This document shows positions 39,591-49,199 of a stretch of DNA of 64,000 bases, piece by piece (position 1 is the first letter of the stretch; the number at the start of each line of letters is the position of its first letter). Source of the DNA: Serratia rubidaea (GTDB taxonomy: Bacteria; Pseudomonadota; Gammaproteobacteria; Enterobacterales; Enterobacteriaceae); assembly GCA_901472405.1 (NCBI GenBank), contig LR590463.1, positions 2,542,001 to 2,606,000 of the forward strand, given 5' to 3'. The position numbers and the translations under genes were made by a program. The notes below the pieces were generated by a model, which was given only the letters and a program-made list of their open reading frames with translations, made no database searches and was not told the DNA's origin.

Positions 39591-41143
39591 ACGTTTCCCC
39601 TGTTTTCAGCTCCGTGGCCGATAGTCTGCTGGCAACCAAGTGCAACCGTGGCAAACGCCAGCACTCTAGTTTTCATTTCCGCCAGTGCTAACCGCAGTTG
39701 CCTCTCATCGTCCTTACAAGTTTCCAGTAACTCATCAATCTCCCGCAGCATTTGCACTTTGCCTAAACACCTTCTGGGCTTCAGCCTCTCACGCGCCTGC
39801 GTCTCGATTTCTGACATGAACGCGAACGAATTTCGTTGTTCGACGCGGCAAGTAGTATTAGCCCAATGCATGACCTCATTAAACAATTCCTGCGTGTGCG
39901 CAAAACGGACATCCATTGCCATACAGGCATCGTCATGAACCGGCAGCCCCCAGCTACGATGAATCAGTGTAACAACCAGCCGTTCCAGCGGAGATTCTCC
40001 ATTGTCTGCATGGTACAAAGTGCCCCTGCGGCTGTTGAGCAATCGCATAAAACTGTCCACCAGCCTTTCCAGTGACGCCGGCCCCCCCCGCTGCAAAAGT
40101 TCGACCGGTATCCCAAGCAACGTCGCATAGCCGTGATAACAAGCCTGTTGAAAATCGCGCTGAAAACAGGCCGTCACCTGCTGTCGAGCAAGCTGCGTGA
40201 AAGTCGGCTCGAACATGTATTTGCCGAGATACAGGCATAAATCAGACAAACCTTGTTGAAGGATCGCCGGTTCACCTATCAACTGAGCGGTTTTAAGGCG
40301 ATATTCAAAATCATCGCGATGATCGCTGGGAAATAGACAGTTAAGCCCGTTGAAATCCAACACCCTGCCGTCCATCGCAATGTTGGAGGGGGATGTGGTC
40401 AACATCAGGAACCGGGTCTGGCAATAGGCCATCTGCTGAGCCTGACGGCGCGCCAATTCACATAATCCTTCAATACACCAAGTGCGCGGATCGCATCGGG
40501 CTTCGGTGCTGAAACCGTCCGAAGGAGTCGGCAAACAAGCCGGTAGATGACCAATCACCGCTCTGACTCTTTGAGCATCGTGCATCAGTTGCCCGGTATA
40601 TGCCGACTGAGGCCGAAAATATGGTGCCCGCTCAAAGTGGGCCGGGCGAATCACTGGCTCACGGATCAACAACGCGCGTCGGGAACGTCCTCGGCTGCGT
40701 TCAAACTCGATATCGATATAATTGTCAGTAAGTAAAATGGCCCGGGTAGCTACAGCACCATAGGGCAATATCTGCGCCAGAATATCTCCCCATAAGGCTT
40801 CATAAATCGCCTGGCCGGCGCCGAGCGCACCGTTAGAGTGATGCCAGTCTGATCCCTGCCCCACCAGAGGATTAGCACCGATCCCTTTAATTTGATAGCG
40901 GCCATCAAAACCACAGCGGGCACCGCCGCCATTGCGCTGAATACCGCTGCCGCCATAGCGCTCAGCCAGAAATACTTTAGCTGCACAGGTGTCATCAGAA
41001 TCGACCAAATAACTGCAAGCATCGCGTAATACTTCCCCATCTCCCTCATCAGCAGTACTCCAGATCAGCGAAGTTTTTACCTGATGGGCAGTAAAAGGAA
41101 CCAGGTTTGCAGTAAGATCCGTCAAAGTTGGGCGCTCACTCAT
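39587..41143 (-). CDS. MchC/MceJ-like microcin maturation protein
   Basis: 518 residues, frame intact. The N-terminal motif 'LAERYGGSGIQRNGGGARCG' followed by 'DGRYQIKGIGANPLVG' and the acidic-aromatic middle resemble, from memory, MchC/MceJ of the siderophore-microcin clusters. That family, with MchD/MceI, catalyses the ester link between salmochelin-type siderophore and the peptide C-terminus. The context supports the call: an HlyC-like gene follows with a 4-bp overlap and an EntF-like NRPS precedes with a 4-bp overlap. The similarity should be confirmed by a profile search; mechanism is not known from sequence. Confidence 0.65.
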   Translation of the reverse strand: MSERPTLTDLTANLVPFTAHQVKTSLIWSTADEGDGEVLRDACSYLVDSDDTCAAKVFLAERYGGSGIQRNGGGARCGFDGRYQIKGIGANPLVGQGSDWHHSNGALGAGQAIYEALWGDILAQILPYGAVATRAILLTDNYIDIEFERSRGRSRRALLIREPVIRPAHFERAPYFRPQSAYTGQLMHDAQRVRAVIGHLPACLPTPSDGFSTEARCDPRTWCIEGLCELARRQAQQMAYCQTRFLMLTTSPSNIAMDGRVLDFNGLNCLFPSDHRDDFEYRLKTAQLIGEPAILQQGLSDLCLYLGKYMFEPTFTQLARQQVTACFQRDFQQACYHGYATLLGIPVELLQRGGPASLERLVDSFMRLLNSRRGTLYHADNGESPLERLVVTLIHRSWGLPVHDDACMAMDVRFAHTQELFNEVMHWANTTCRVEQRNSFAFMSEIETQARERLKPRRCLGKVQMLREIDELLETCKDDERQLRLALAEMKTRVLAFATVALGCQQTIGHGAENRGNV

Positions 41144-44100
41144 CTTTCAACCTCCTGTACTGTATCCTCCCTGTCAATGCTCTGCGGAACAGCCGGTAAA
41201 TATCCAGTCAGTGCTGTAAAGGCACAGTCCAGATGTCCGGCAATTTCACGTAGCGTCTCCGCTCTGGCCATCGCGGGATGATCGCAATCAATATCAATAT
41301 TATGGATCTGCCCACTCACATAAGGACGCCACGCCGCCCTATCCAGCCACGTTTCAACCCTCGGCGCCGCTGCCGTGAAGAACAGCATATCGCCGTGATA
41401 AACATCATGGTTTGAACTTCCTACCAGCCGACGACTGTTGATTACCACATCGATCAGCCGATCCAACGTCGGGTCGTCGAGGCAGGCTAACGCATTGCCC
41501 TGCTTTCTCAATAATCCGATAGTCTGCGAACGTTCAAGCACCTGACCTTTCGGTACCAGCAAAGATGGCAACCCTTGGTCAAAAGGCAAAGCGATTCCGG
41601 CAATAAAGAGCAAGGCGGCCAGCGCCATGGTCTCCTCTTCCCTAGCGTTCAACACCTCAGCAGCAAAACATCGCCATAGATCGCTGGGATAGGAATCCAT
41701 CATAGCCAACAGCGCCACCGTTTGCCCCTGTTGCTCCAGATGTACGGCAACGCTATGGGCGATCATGCCTCCCACGGACCAGCCGAGCAGCCAATACGGA
41801 CCTTGAGGTTGATGAGCGCGTATGCGTTTAGCGTATTCTTCAGCCATCTCATCCATTGATGGTGTAATGCGACTGCCCGCTGTGAGTCCCCGCGCCTGTA
41901 TGCCGACAATTTCACACGGCGTTTTGAGAAAGCGGGCCAGTCCACTGTAACACCAGGCGATGCCTCCAGCCGGATGAATGCAAAACAGCGTCGGCAACCG
42001 ACCGCGGACAGAATGCCGAACAGGCCGCAAAAGCAACATGGTATCCAGCATGTCCACGTCGTCATGCTGACCATATCCGGCCAGCGCTTTGGGAGAAGGA
42101 TGGGCGAAAATGTTGGCAAGCGTAATATGCCAACCCAGACCAGTGTTAATTCTGGCGGCAGCATCAACGGCACTCAGGGAATTACCACCCAGCTCAAAGA
42201 AATTTTCTTCAGGCGTTACACTGGACAACTGTAATGCATCGGCAAAATATTCGCATAGTCGTTGTTCGGTCAGGTTCGACGGCGCGCTGACGTCTTTCCG
42301 CAACCGTTTTACCGGCTCCGGTAGCGCCTTACGATCCAGTTTGCCATTGCTATTTAACGGCAGTTCCGCCAGCCATACCCAGCGCTGCGGCAACATATAG
42401 CCAGGAAGATGCTCACGACAATGCGCGACCAATATATCCTCAGTCGGCCTGATATCATTCGCTACGGCATAAGCAATAAGCTCTCCTTCAAACAGAGTTA
42501 CGCACGCCCGATGGATCTGAGAATGCCCACTAATAACCGTTTCAATCTCTGCTAATTCAATCCGTTGCCCATGAATTTTTATTTGCTGATCCATACGACC
42601 AAGGTAATCAATCTCACCATTCGGGAGCCAACGAGCCAGATCGCCGGTACGGTAGAGACGCACGCCATCATCGCGCATCACGAAACGTTCTGCGGTCAAG
42701 GACGGCTGGCCGACATAACCATCAGCCAGACAAATTCCCTCAATATGTAGTTCTCCTGCCATACCGATCGCGTACAACGCCCTTCGGCATTGAGAATGTG
42801 AATTCGCGTATTCCAAATGGGCCGACCAATTGGTACGCCTCGCCCTTCTACTCCCAAACCGACCGCATGATAAGTGACATCAATCGCCGCTTCAGTCGGA
42901 CCGTAAAGATTATGTAATGGCGCAACCAGCAGCCGTCGATAACGCTGGGCCAGCTCCGAGGACAACGCCTCTCCGCTGGCAAAAAACCCTGCGCAACTTC
43001 AGCGGCCCAGGCTGACGCTCAATTTCATCAAGAAACAACGCCAGCATAGACGGTACAAAATGCACGGTGGTAACATCAAAATACCTTATACAATCAATAA
43101 TATATTCTGGTTCAGCATGCCCGCCTGAACGTGCCATTACCAATGTAGCGCCACCGATCAACGGCCAGAAAAACTCCCACATTGATACGTCAAAAGTCGC
43201 CGGTGTTTTCTGTAACACTCGGTCCGTCGGCTGCAAACCATACTCAGCCTGCATCCACTGCAACCGGTTGGCTAAAGCCAGATGCCCAACCATCACGCCT
43301 TTCGGCTCGCCGCTGGATCCTGACGTGAACAGAATGTAGGCAGGAACGCCTGCGTCTTGCCCTGCTGACTTAGGTGGCGACGTTTCAGCATTCAAAAGTT
43401 CTGCGATCTGCGTCAACGTGACAAGATCCAAACTCGGATGTCCGGTTGGCAACCCTTCTTGCCCTACAGAGGAGGTGATCGTCAGACAGGCTCCCGCCTG
43501 GTTGAGCATCTTTCGCAACCGTAATTCGGGCAGATCCAACGACAGTGGCAAAATAACGGCGCCGGCACGCAGGATTGCCAGCAACACCACCTCCAACTCT
43601 ATACTGCGTTCCAGTGCCACTCCGATAACCTTTCCACCAGCGCCTTGCAGATAGTCGTCGAGAGCACATGCAAACCTGCGCGAGCGGAGTTCCAGTTCGC
43701 CGTATGTCAACACGCCGCTTTCATCCATCACGGCAATCTGCTGCGGCGCAGTCCGTACCTGCTGTTCAAATAGTTCAAGAATGCCGTGCTTCGGCAGCTC
43801 ATGTTTGGTGTCATTCCATCGAGTAATTTGCGCCAATTCCGTCGGCATAGCCAACGGCAACATCCTCAATGGCGCGGACGGCGACGCAATCAACTGTTTC
43901 ATCCAATGTAGTAAACGACGCACGTGTAGCTGTAATTCGGACTGATTGTGTCGTGACGCGTGGGCAAGTAACCTGAGTGTATGCGGGCGTAGATCCGCCC
44001 CGAGCTCCAGATGCACGTTAATATCACGCACGGGCCCCGTGGCGATATGTCGAACCGAAGCATCTAAGTCAGTAAAATCTGGGGAAGGGAAACAGGGCAA

Positions 44101-45162
44101 TATATTCAGTTCAATACCGTAAAGCGGTAACGCATTGCCGACTCGTCCAATGTCCCTGCTAATCCATTCGCTGCGATAGCGCTGGTGCCGATGCAATTCG
44201 CGTCTGTTCTTTGCCACAACGGCGCAAACGTCCTGAAAATTGGCATCCTGTGGCAACGTTAGCAGCAAAGGCAAAATATTACTGCGAGTCACCGCCGCCT
44301 GAGCACCAAGGGAGTCTTGCCTGACCATGCAAGGGAGTCCGAACAACAACTGGCGTTCCCCCGCCAAACAGGATGAAAAATAGCTGGCGAATACACCAAT
44401 CAATAGATCGGACAAAGCGATCCTGCTTTGTTGATAAAAGGCATCCAGCGCCAAACAGATTTCATCATCAATACGCGCGTCGGCCTGAATAATATCCACC
44501 GTTGTTTCCTGCACCGATGCACCAATAAAAGTCGGCGCTGGCATCTGCGCACAGCGATACCGCCAATAATCCCGATCGCGGGCATATTGCGGACTATTTT
44601 TATATGCTTGGTCTTCTACATACAGAGTGCGGAGTGCAGCAAACCGGCAAGATGTCGCTTCCCCACCACGCAACAGGACGTTGTAGTGCTCAGCAACACG
44701 CTGATAAAGCAAATGGTACACATAGGCATCGAAGGCGATATGGTGAATACAGGAAAACCATATCACCTCATGCTCACTCAATATATACAACCGATATTCA
44801 TTCTGGTGTAGGGAGTCCGGCCCCAATTCCTGATGAATAATTTGCTCCATAGCACGTATGGCGAGGGTTTCGGGCTGTTCCTGAAAGCTCAGATCGCACA
44901 GTATGACACTGCCTTTAGGCGTCCGTTCTCCAAAAGACGGTACCCCCTGTACATCAACGAATCTGTGATTAAGTACCTCAAACTCCTGCAAAGCACGTTC
45001 AATCGCGCGCAGTAGTTGAGTCTGTTCGAGACTGCCGCGCAGGTATAGGGCCTGCCCCGTTGCATAAAGTCTGGAAGAACGGCCAGTCTGAGAGGCATAC
45101 CAGATACCTTGCTGGGCATCTGTCAGGGGAATTAATTCGGGAGAACAACAATCCATTTGCAT
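41140..45162 (-). CDS. EntF-like single-module NRPS, C-A-T-TE, predicted serine-activating
   Basis: About 1340 residues once two one-base slips (near 42975 and 42770) are bridged. Domains in order: condensation (from 'ELIPLTDAQQGIWYASQTGR'; HHxxxD in 'CIHHIAFDAYVYHL'), adenylation ('AYILFTSGSSGEPKGVMVG', 'LHNLYGPTEAAIDVTY', 'YRTGDLARW', 'GKLDRKALPEP'), carrier ('FFELGGNSLSAVDAAARIN') and thioesterase ('WLLGWSVGGMIAHSVAVHL', GxSxG). The specificity positions read by eye as D, V, W, H, F, S, L, I, D plus Lys, close to the EntF serine code. EntF makes the tri-serine trilactone of enterobactin. This copy heads the maturation operon, so it probably builds the siderophore part of the conjugate. No entABCDE genes are in view. 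Confidence 0.85.
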
Positions 45163-45342
45163 GCATCCTTAAAGGTGATGGTTCAAACACAGGCAAAACT
45201 ATTACCCTGGATGATGTTTAGGATTAAATCATAACCCATCCAAAGCAATTCCCGCTGCCCGCATGGAAAGAAGCCCAAAAACACTGCGGCTACCTGAAAT
45301 ATTTTGCATCGACATCACAAAAATGAAGTTCAGCCTCAGAAC

Positions 45343-45357
45343 AGAGAATAGTTATCA
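45343..45357. promoter_or_regulatory. Fur-box-like dyad in the divergent control region
   Basis: AGAGAATAGTTATCA compares with the 7-1-7 Fur consensus TGATAATNATTATCA at 11 of 14 defined positions. A second, weaker half-site (TGATAAA) follows at 45366. It lies just upstream of a good plus-strand promoter and between the two operons, where iron control of a siderophore microcin would be expected. Confidence 0.5.
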
Positions 45358-45364
45358 CTTGCAT

Positions 45365-45393
45365 TTGATAAATATTTGCCTTAGGTTTTTAAT
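45365..45393 (+). promoter_or_regulatory. Sigma-70 promoter for the glycosyltransferase-microcin operon
   Basis: TTGATA (45365-45370), a 17-bp spacer and TTTAAT (45388-45393). Each hexamer differs from consensus at one position. The start would be near 45400, leaving a leader of about 140 nt before ATG 45539. It touches the Fur-like dyad on its upstream side. Confidence 0.6.
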
Positions 45394-45538
45394 AAAGTCA
45401 AGTAAAAACCATCGCATAGTTACACATTATTTAGTTATCGTTTACCCCATTAGCCGTTAAACAAACACACAAAAAACATTCATAAAAATGATCTCTTCAC
45501 TGAAGAAATTCACATAAAAAATAAAATAAGGAAGACTT

Positions 45539-46873
45539 ATGAAACAGCAAAATAATAAATCATTAAAAATAGAAAACCACTATTCATCCATGCTAGATGT
45601 TAAATCAGCAGATAACACACGCGCACGCAAACATATGCTTACCCACACAGAATCATATAACTTAACAAACACCAATAAATCACTAAAAAACATAAGAAAA
45701 GAAAGAAACAAAAAAGAACATGGTGATTATGGCATGGGTATAACCATAAGTGCCGCAATAATTATTAAAAACGAAGAGCGTTGCATCGCTCGTTGTATTG
45801 ATAGCCTACTACCACTATTTGATGAAGTTGTAATTCTTGATACTGGCTCCACAGACAACACAATCAGAATAATAAGAGATTACAAAGACGAAAAAATAAA
45901 AATATTTTTTTCAAACTGGGAGGATAATTTCGCAAAAGCAAGAAATGAAGCAATGAAAAAGTGCAATTGCAAATATATATTTTTCATCGATGCTGACGAA
46001 TACATTTCATCCGACATCACAGAGTTCACATGTGAACTTAAAAGAATAGATGAAATAAACAACACAAGGAACAATGATGCATACGCTTACAGTCCAATAA
46101 TAAAAGATCACGAAAACAATATAACAAAAAACATTCGAAGAGTATTCATAAACTGTAGTGAATTTTATTATTTTGGCTATATTCATGAGGAGCTAAGAAG
46201 GAAGGGAAATAAAAAAATAATAGATAAGGAAATTAAAATAACCATACAGCACGATGGATATAAAAAAGAAATAATAAAATCAAAAGACAAGCAAAAAAGA
46301 AATGAAAATTTAAATTTAAAAAACTTAGATGCCGAACCCAAAAACCTTAGGTGGATATTCTTCCACTTCCGGGACTCATTTGAAAATCTCCCCCCGAAAA
46401 AAATATACCAATCACTTTATAGTGAAATAGTAATAGACAAAAAAAACAAAATAAGCACAAAGAATATAAGAAATGATCTTTACACATTCGGAATACTAGA
46501 CTTAATGGCAAGAGCAAAGTTAAAATCAATGTGCGGGGATTCAGATTTTCACAATATAATAAATATTATGAGCGAATTGATCCCTTTCAATAGCAATTCA
46601 TTTTACTACGAATTGATTTATGATATTTTTAAATGGAAGATCAAGGCAAAAAAAAGAATAAATGATATTTTTTCTTTCAAAAAGAATAGAAAGCAATACC
46701 ATGATGGAATGATAAATTCAGAGGGACTGCATATTGATGCAGCCCTATCATTTTACCTTTATGAAGTTGGGTTATTAACTCAGGCAAAAGAATTATTGGA
46801 AAGCGTTCAAAGGAGTGGGTTTTCATCTGAATTAACTCACCTATATTCTCTAAATGCAAAACATCAGGAATAA
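45539..46873 (+). CDS. Family 2 glycosyltransferase, SunS-like (peptide glycosyltransferase candidate)
   Basis: 444 residues, very AT-rich, rich in Lys, Asn and Ile. After a polar 68-residue N-terminal stretch comes a GT-A domain: 'ITISAAIIIKNEERCIARCI', 'FDEVVILDTGSTDNTIRIIR', 'NWEDNFAKARNEAMKKC' and the DxD motif in 'YIFFIDADEYIS'. The C-terminal half is helical and may be a TPR-like or dimerisation part. Layout and length resemble SunS, the S-glycosyltransferase of sublancin-type glycocins (422 residues). It is followed by a small gene and a cysteine-containing precursor. Alternative: it glycosylates the siderophore, as IroB/MceC do, although those belong to a different fold. AAGGAAG precedes ATG 45539. 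Confidence 0.75.
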   Translation: MKQQNNKSLKIENHYSSMLDVKSADNTRARKHMLTHTESYNLTNTNKSLKNIRKERNKKEHGDYGMGITISAAIIIKNEERCIARCIDSLLPLFDEVVILDTGSTDNTIRIIRDYKDEKIKIFFSNWEDNFAKARNEAMKKCNCKYIFFIDADEYISSDITEFTCELKRIDEINNTRNNDAYAYSPIIKDHENNITKNIRRVFINCSEFYYFGYIHEELRRKGNKKIIDKEIKITIQHDGYKKEIIKSKDKQKRNENLNLKNLDAEPKNLRWIFFHFRDSFENLPPKKIYQSLYSEIVIDKKNKISTKNIRNDLYTFGILDLMARAKLKSMCGDSDFHNIINIMSELIPFNSNSFYYELIYDIFKWKIKAKKRINDIFSFKKNRKQYHDGMINSEGLHIDAALSFYLYEVGLLTQAKELLESVQRSGFSSELTHLYSLNAKHQE

Positions 46874-46887
46874 TGGGAGGTAGAAAA

Positions 46888-47259
46888 TTGAGCATTGGGA
46901 AGATTTATTTGATTTCAAAGCCATCACAAATCCTTGGCCGCTCCCCTTTTCACGGTATGGGAGGGGGGCTATTTGGATTTTACAAAGAGGAAACATATGT
47001 TTCATGCTTGCAAAAAGAATTAAAGATAAAAAATATAGATTGGAGTGTGGATATTGACAACACTGAATCAAATATCGAAAAATTAATTAATCAAGGAGCA
47101 GACATATTAGTCTGCACGCCCGGACTTCGATTCCAATTTTACACTAACGGTTTTAACAAGGAGGATATCATTTACCTAAGCATGATGGAGTATATTACTA
47201 ATAATGTTAACCCGGTCATAAAAAAGATAAAGGAGTTTTGTAATGAAAAAAGAACATGA
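46888..47259 (+). CDS. Unrecognised small protein in the microcin operon
   Basis: About 124 residues. TTG 46888 is preferred since GGAGG lies 7 nt upstream; ATG 46873, which overlaps the previous stop, is in frame and also possible. The protein starts 'KIYLISKPSQILGRSPFHGM', then 'GGGLFGFYKEETYVSCLQKE' and 'INQGADILVCTPGLRFQFYT', ending Lys-rich. The alternating beta-strand/helix pattern suggests a small cytosolic alpha/beta (Rossmann-like) protein. It has no signal peptide or membrane segment. Its end overlaps the precursor gene by 17 bp, so the two are translationally coupled. It could be an immunity factor, a leader-binding partner or an accessory enzyme; I do not recognise the family. Confidence 0.7.
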   Translation: MSIGKIYLISKPSQILGRSPFHGMGGGLFGFYKEETYVSCLQKELKIKNIDWSVDIDNTESNIEKLINQGADILVCTPGLRFQFYTNGFNKEDIIYLSMMEYITNNVNPVIKKIKEFCNEKRT

Positions 47260-47503
47260 GGTGATTTTAAGAGACATTACTAACGATGTTGGGTTACTCT
47301 CAATATTTGGTGGTAATGGTGGAACTGGACAATGGGAAACAGGTGCCGGTGAGATTTATGTAGGTGTCATGGGAGCTTTGGGTTTTAGTTGTTCTTTCCC
47401 CGGTGGGTTTTATGGCCCAAGTAACCCGACACCAACTGGAGCAGGTACCTGTGTAGGAGGTTTTATCTCTAGTTCTTCGGCCATGGCCAATCGAGGTAGT
47501 TAA
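47243..47503 (+). CDS. Candidate microcin precursor peptide (class IIb-like, two cysteines)
   Basis: 86 residues. The leader ends in a double glycine: residues 1-24, closing 'VGLLSIFGG', with RDIT reminiscent of the MREI start of class IIb leaders. The 62-residue core begins NGGTGQWETGAGEIYVG, is rich in Gly and Ser, has Cys50 and Cys70, and ends 'FISSSSAMANRGS'. A Ser-rich tail closing in Gly-Ser is the mark of siderophore microcins (E492, H47, M), where the last Ser carries the catecholate. Cys residues are absent from those peptides and could be disulfide-bonded or S-glycosylated here. AGGAG lies 7 nt before ATG 47243. A strong hairpin follows the stop. Confidence 0.75.
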   Translation: MKKEHEVILRDITNDVGLLSIFGGNGGTGQWETGAGEIYVGVMGALGFSCSFPGGFYGPSNPTPTGAGTCVGGFISSSSAMANRGS

Positions 47504-47512
47504 TACTACAAT

Positions 47513-47547
47513 AATCCCGTAGAGTTTGATAAAAACTCTACGGGATT
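47513..47547. terminator. 15-bp perfect hairpin after the microcin gene
   Basis: AATCCCGTAGAGTTT and AAACTCTACGGGATT flank a 5-nt loop, 9 bp after the precursor stop. There is no T run after it, so besides termination it could protect the 3' end of the mRNA. Confidence 0.7.
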
Positions 47548-47631
47548 CCTCCCGACAATGATTAAACCTCCATACAATGTAAATGGTGTTCTACTCTCAC
47601 AACGAGCCACTATTTAACAATTCAACAATGA

Positions 47632-49029
47632 CTACGGCTTCATACTGCCGACCATATTTTCCGGCCGCACCCACTGGCCGAACTGCTGCTCCGTCACGTA
47701 GCCCAGCTTCAGCGCCGCGGCCTGCAGCGTCAGTCCCTCCTTGTGGGCCGTTTTGGCGATTTCCGCCGCCTTGTCGTAGCCGATATGGGTATTCAGCGCG
47801 GTCACCAGCATCAGCGATTCGTTCAGCAGCTGTGCGATGCGCTCGCGGTTCGGCTCGATGCCGGCAGCGCAGTAGGTATTGAAACCATTCATGCCGTCGG
47901 CCAGCAGGCGGATCGACTGCAGATAGTTGTGGATCACCAGCGGACGGAAGACGTTCAGCTCAAAGTTCCCCGATGCGCCGCCGATATTCAGCGCCACATC
48001 ATTGCCCAGCACCTGCGCGCACAGCATGGTCATCGCCTCGCACTGCGTGGGGTTGACCTTTCCCGGCATAATCGAGCTGCCCGGTTCGTTCTCCGGGATG
48101 GCGATCTCGCCGATGCCGCAGCGCGGGCCGGAGGCCAGCCAGCGCACGTCATTGGCGATTTTCATCAGCGAGGCCGCCAGCCCCTTCAGCGCGCCGTGCC
48201 CCTGCACCAGCGCGTCGCAGGTGGCCAGCGCCTCAAACTTGTTCGGTGCGGTGACGAACGGTTCGCCGGTCAGCTCCGCCAACGCTTTGGCAACCCGCAC
48301 CGCATATTCCGGATGGGTGTTCAGCCCGGTGCCGACGGCGGTGCCTCCCAGCGCCAGTTCGGCGATATGCGGCACGCTGGCTTCAATATGCCGCAGACTG
48401 TGCGCCAGCATCGCCGCCCAGCCGGAGATCTCCTGCCCCAGCGTCAGCGGCGTGGCGTCCTGCAGGTGGGTGCGGCCGATTTTAACGATGTCGTGAAACG
48501 CTTCGGCCTTATCGTTCAGCGTGCGCTGCAGCGTCTGCAGCGCCGGGATCAGCTGCTGGCGCAGCGCAATCACGGCGGCGACGTGCATCGCGGTGGGAAA
48601 TACGTCGTTGGAGCTTTGGCTTTTATTGACGTCGTCATTGGGATGCACCCGGCGCCCCTCGCCGCGCTCGCCGCCCAGCAGTTCGCTGGCGCGGTTCGCC
48701 AGTACCTCGTTCATATTCATATTGGTCTGGGTGCCGGAGCCGGTCTGCCAGATGGAGAGCGGGAATTCATCGGGATGCTGCCCCGCCAGCACTTCGTCCG
48801 CCGCCTGAATAATCGCCGCGGCGCGGTCGTCCGCCAGCAGGCCGAGCTGCCGGTTAACTTCGGCGGCGGCGCGCTTGGTCAGCGCCAGCGCGTGGATCAA
48901 CGCGGTCGGCATTTTTTCCGTCGATATATGGAAATGTTCCAGCGAGCGCTGGGTCTGGGCGCCCCACAGGCGATCGGCCGGAACCTCAATCGCCCCCATC
49001 GAGTCTTTTTCACTACGCATGACTGCCAT
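47632..49029 (-). CDS. fumC: Class II fumarase FumC
   Basis: 465 residues from ATG 49029 ('[20 protein letters not shown]'). The superfamily signature '[20 protein letters not shown]' is present, along with '[20 protein letters not shown]' and '[20 protein letters not shown]'. It catalyses the reversible hydration of fumarate to malate without an iron-sulfur cluster, so it works under oxidative stress or iron lack. In E. coli fumC neighbours tus and fumA/manA; here the microcin island separates it from tus, and fumA is absent between fumC and manA. The frame is intact. Confidence 0.96.
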   Translation of the reverse strand: MAVMRSEKDSMGAIEVPADRLWGAQTQRSLEHFHISTEKMPTALIHALALTKRAAAEVNRQLGLLADDRAAAIIQAADEVLAGQHPDEFPLSIWQTGSGTQTNMNMNEVLANRASELLGGERGEGRRVHPNDDVNKSQSSNDVFPTAMHVAAVIALRQQLIPALQTLQRTLNDKAEAFHDIVKIGRTHLQDATPLTLGQEISGWAAMLAHSLRHIEASVPHIAELALGGTAVGTGLNTHPEYAVRVAKALAELTGEPFVTAPNKFEALATCDALVQGHGALKGLAASLMKIANDVRWLASGPRCGIGEIAIPENEPGSSIMPGKVNPTQCEAMTMLCAQVLGNDVALNIGGASGNFELNVFRPLVIHNYLQSIRLLADGMNGFNTYCAAGIEPNRERIAQLLNESLMLVTALNTHIGYDKAAEIAKTAHKEGLTLQAAALKLGYVTEQQFGQWVRPENMVGSMKP

Positions 49030-49199
49030 TACCTTCTCTCCTTTGTGCATCGCCTAAAAACTCACCACTCCAGTATAGCGATATAATAATTATTCGCATT
49101 TGGCGAATGATGTCGGCCAGCTTTGTGACTTATCCGCTTGCAAGCCCTCGAACGGCGTTGTTTACTTGCGGCAATTTATTTCTTACTCAGGGAGTCATC

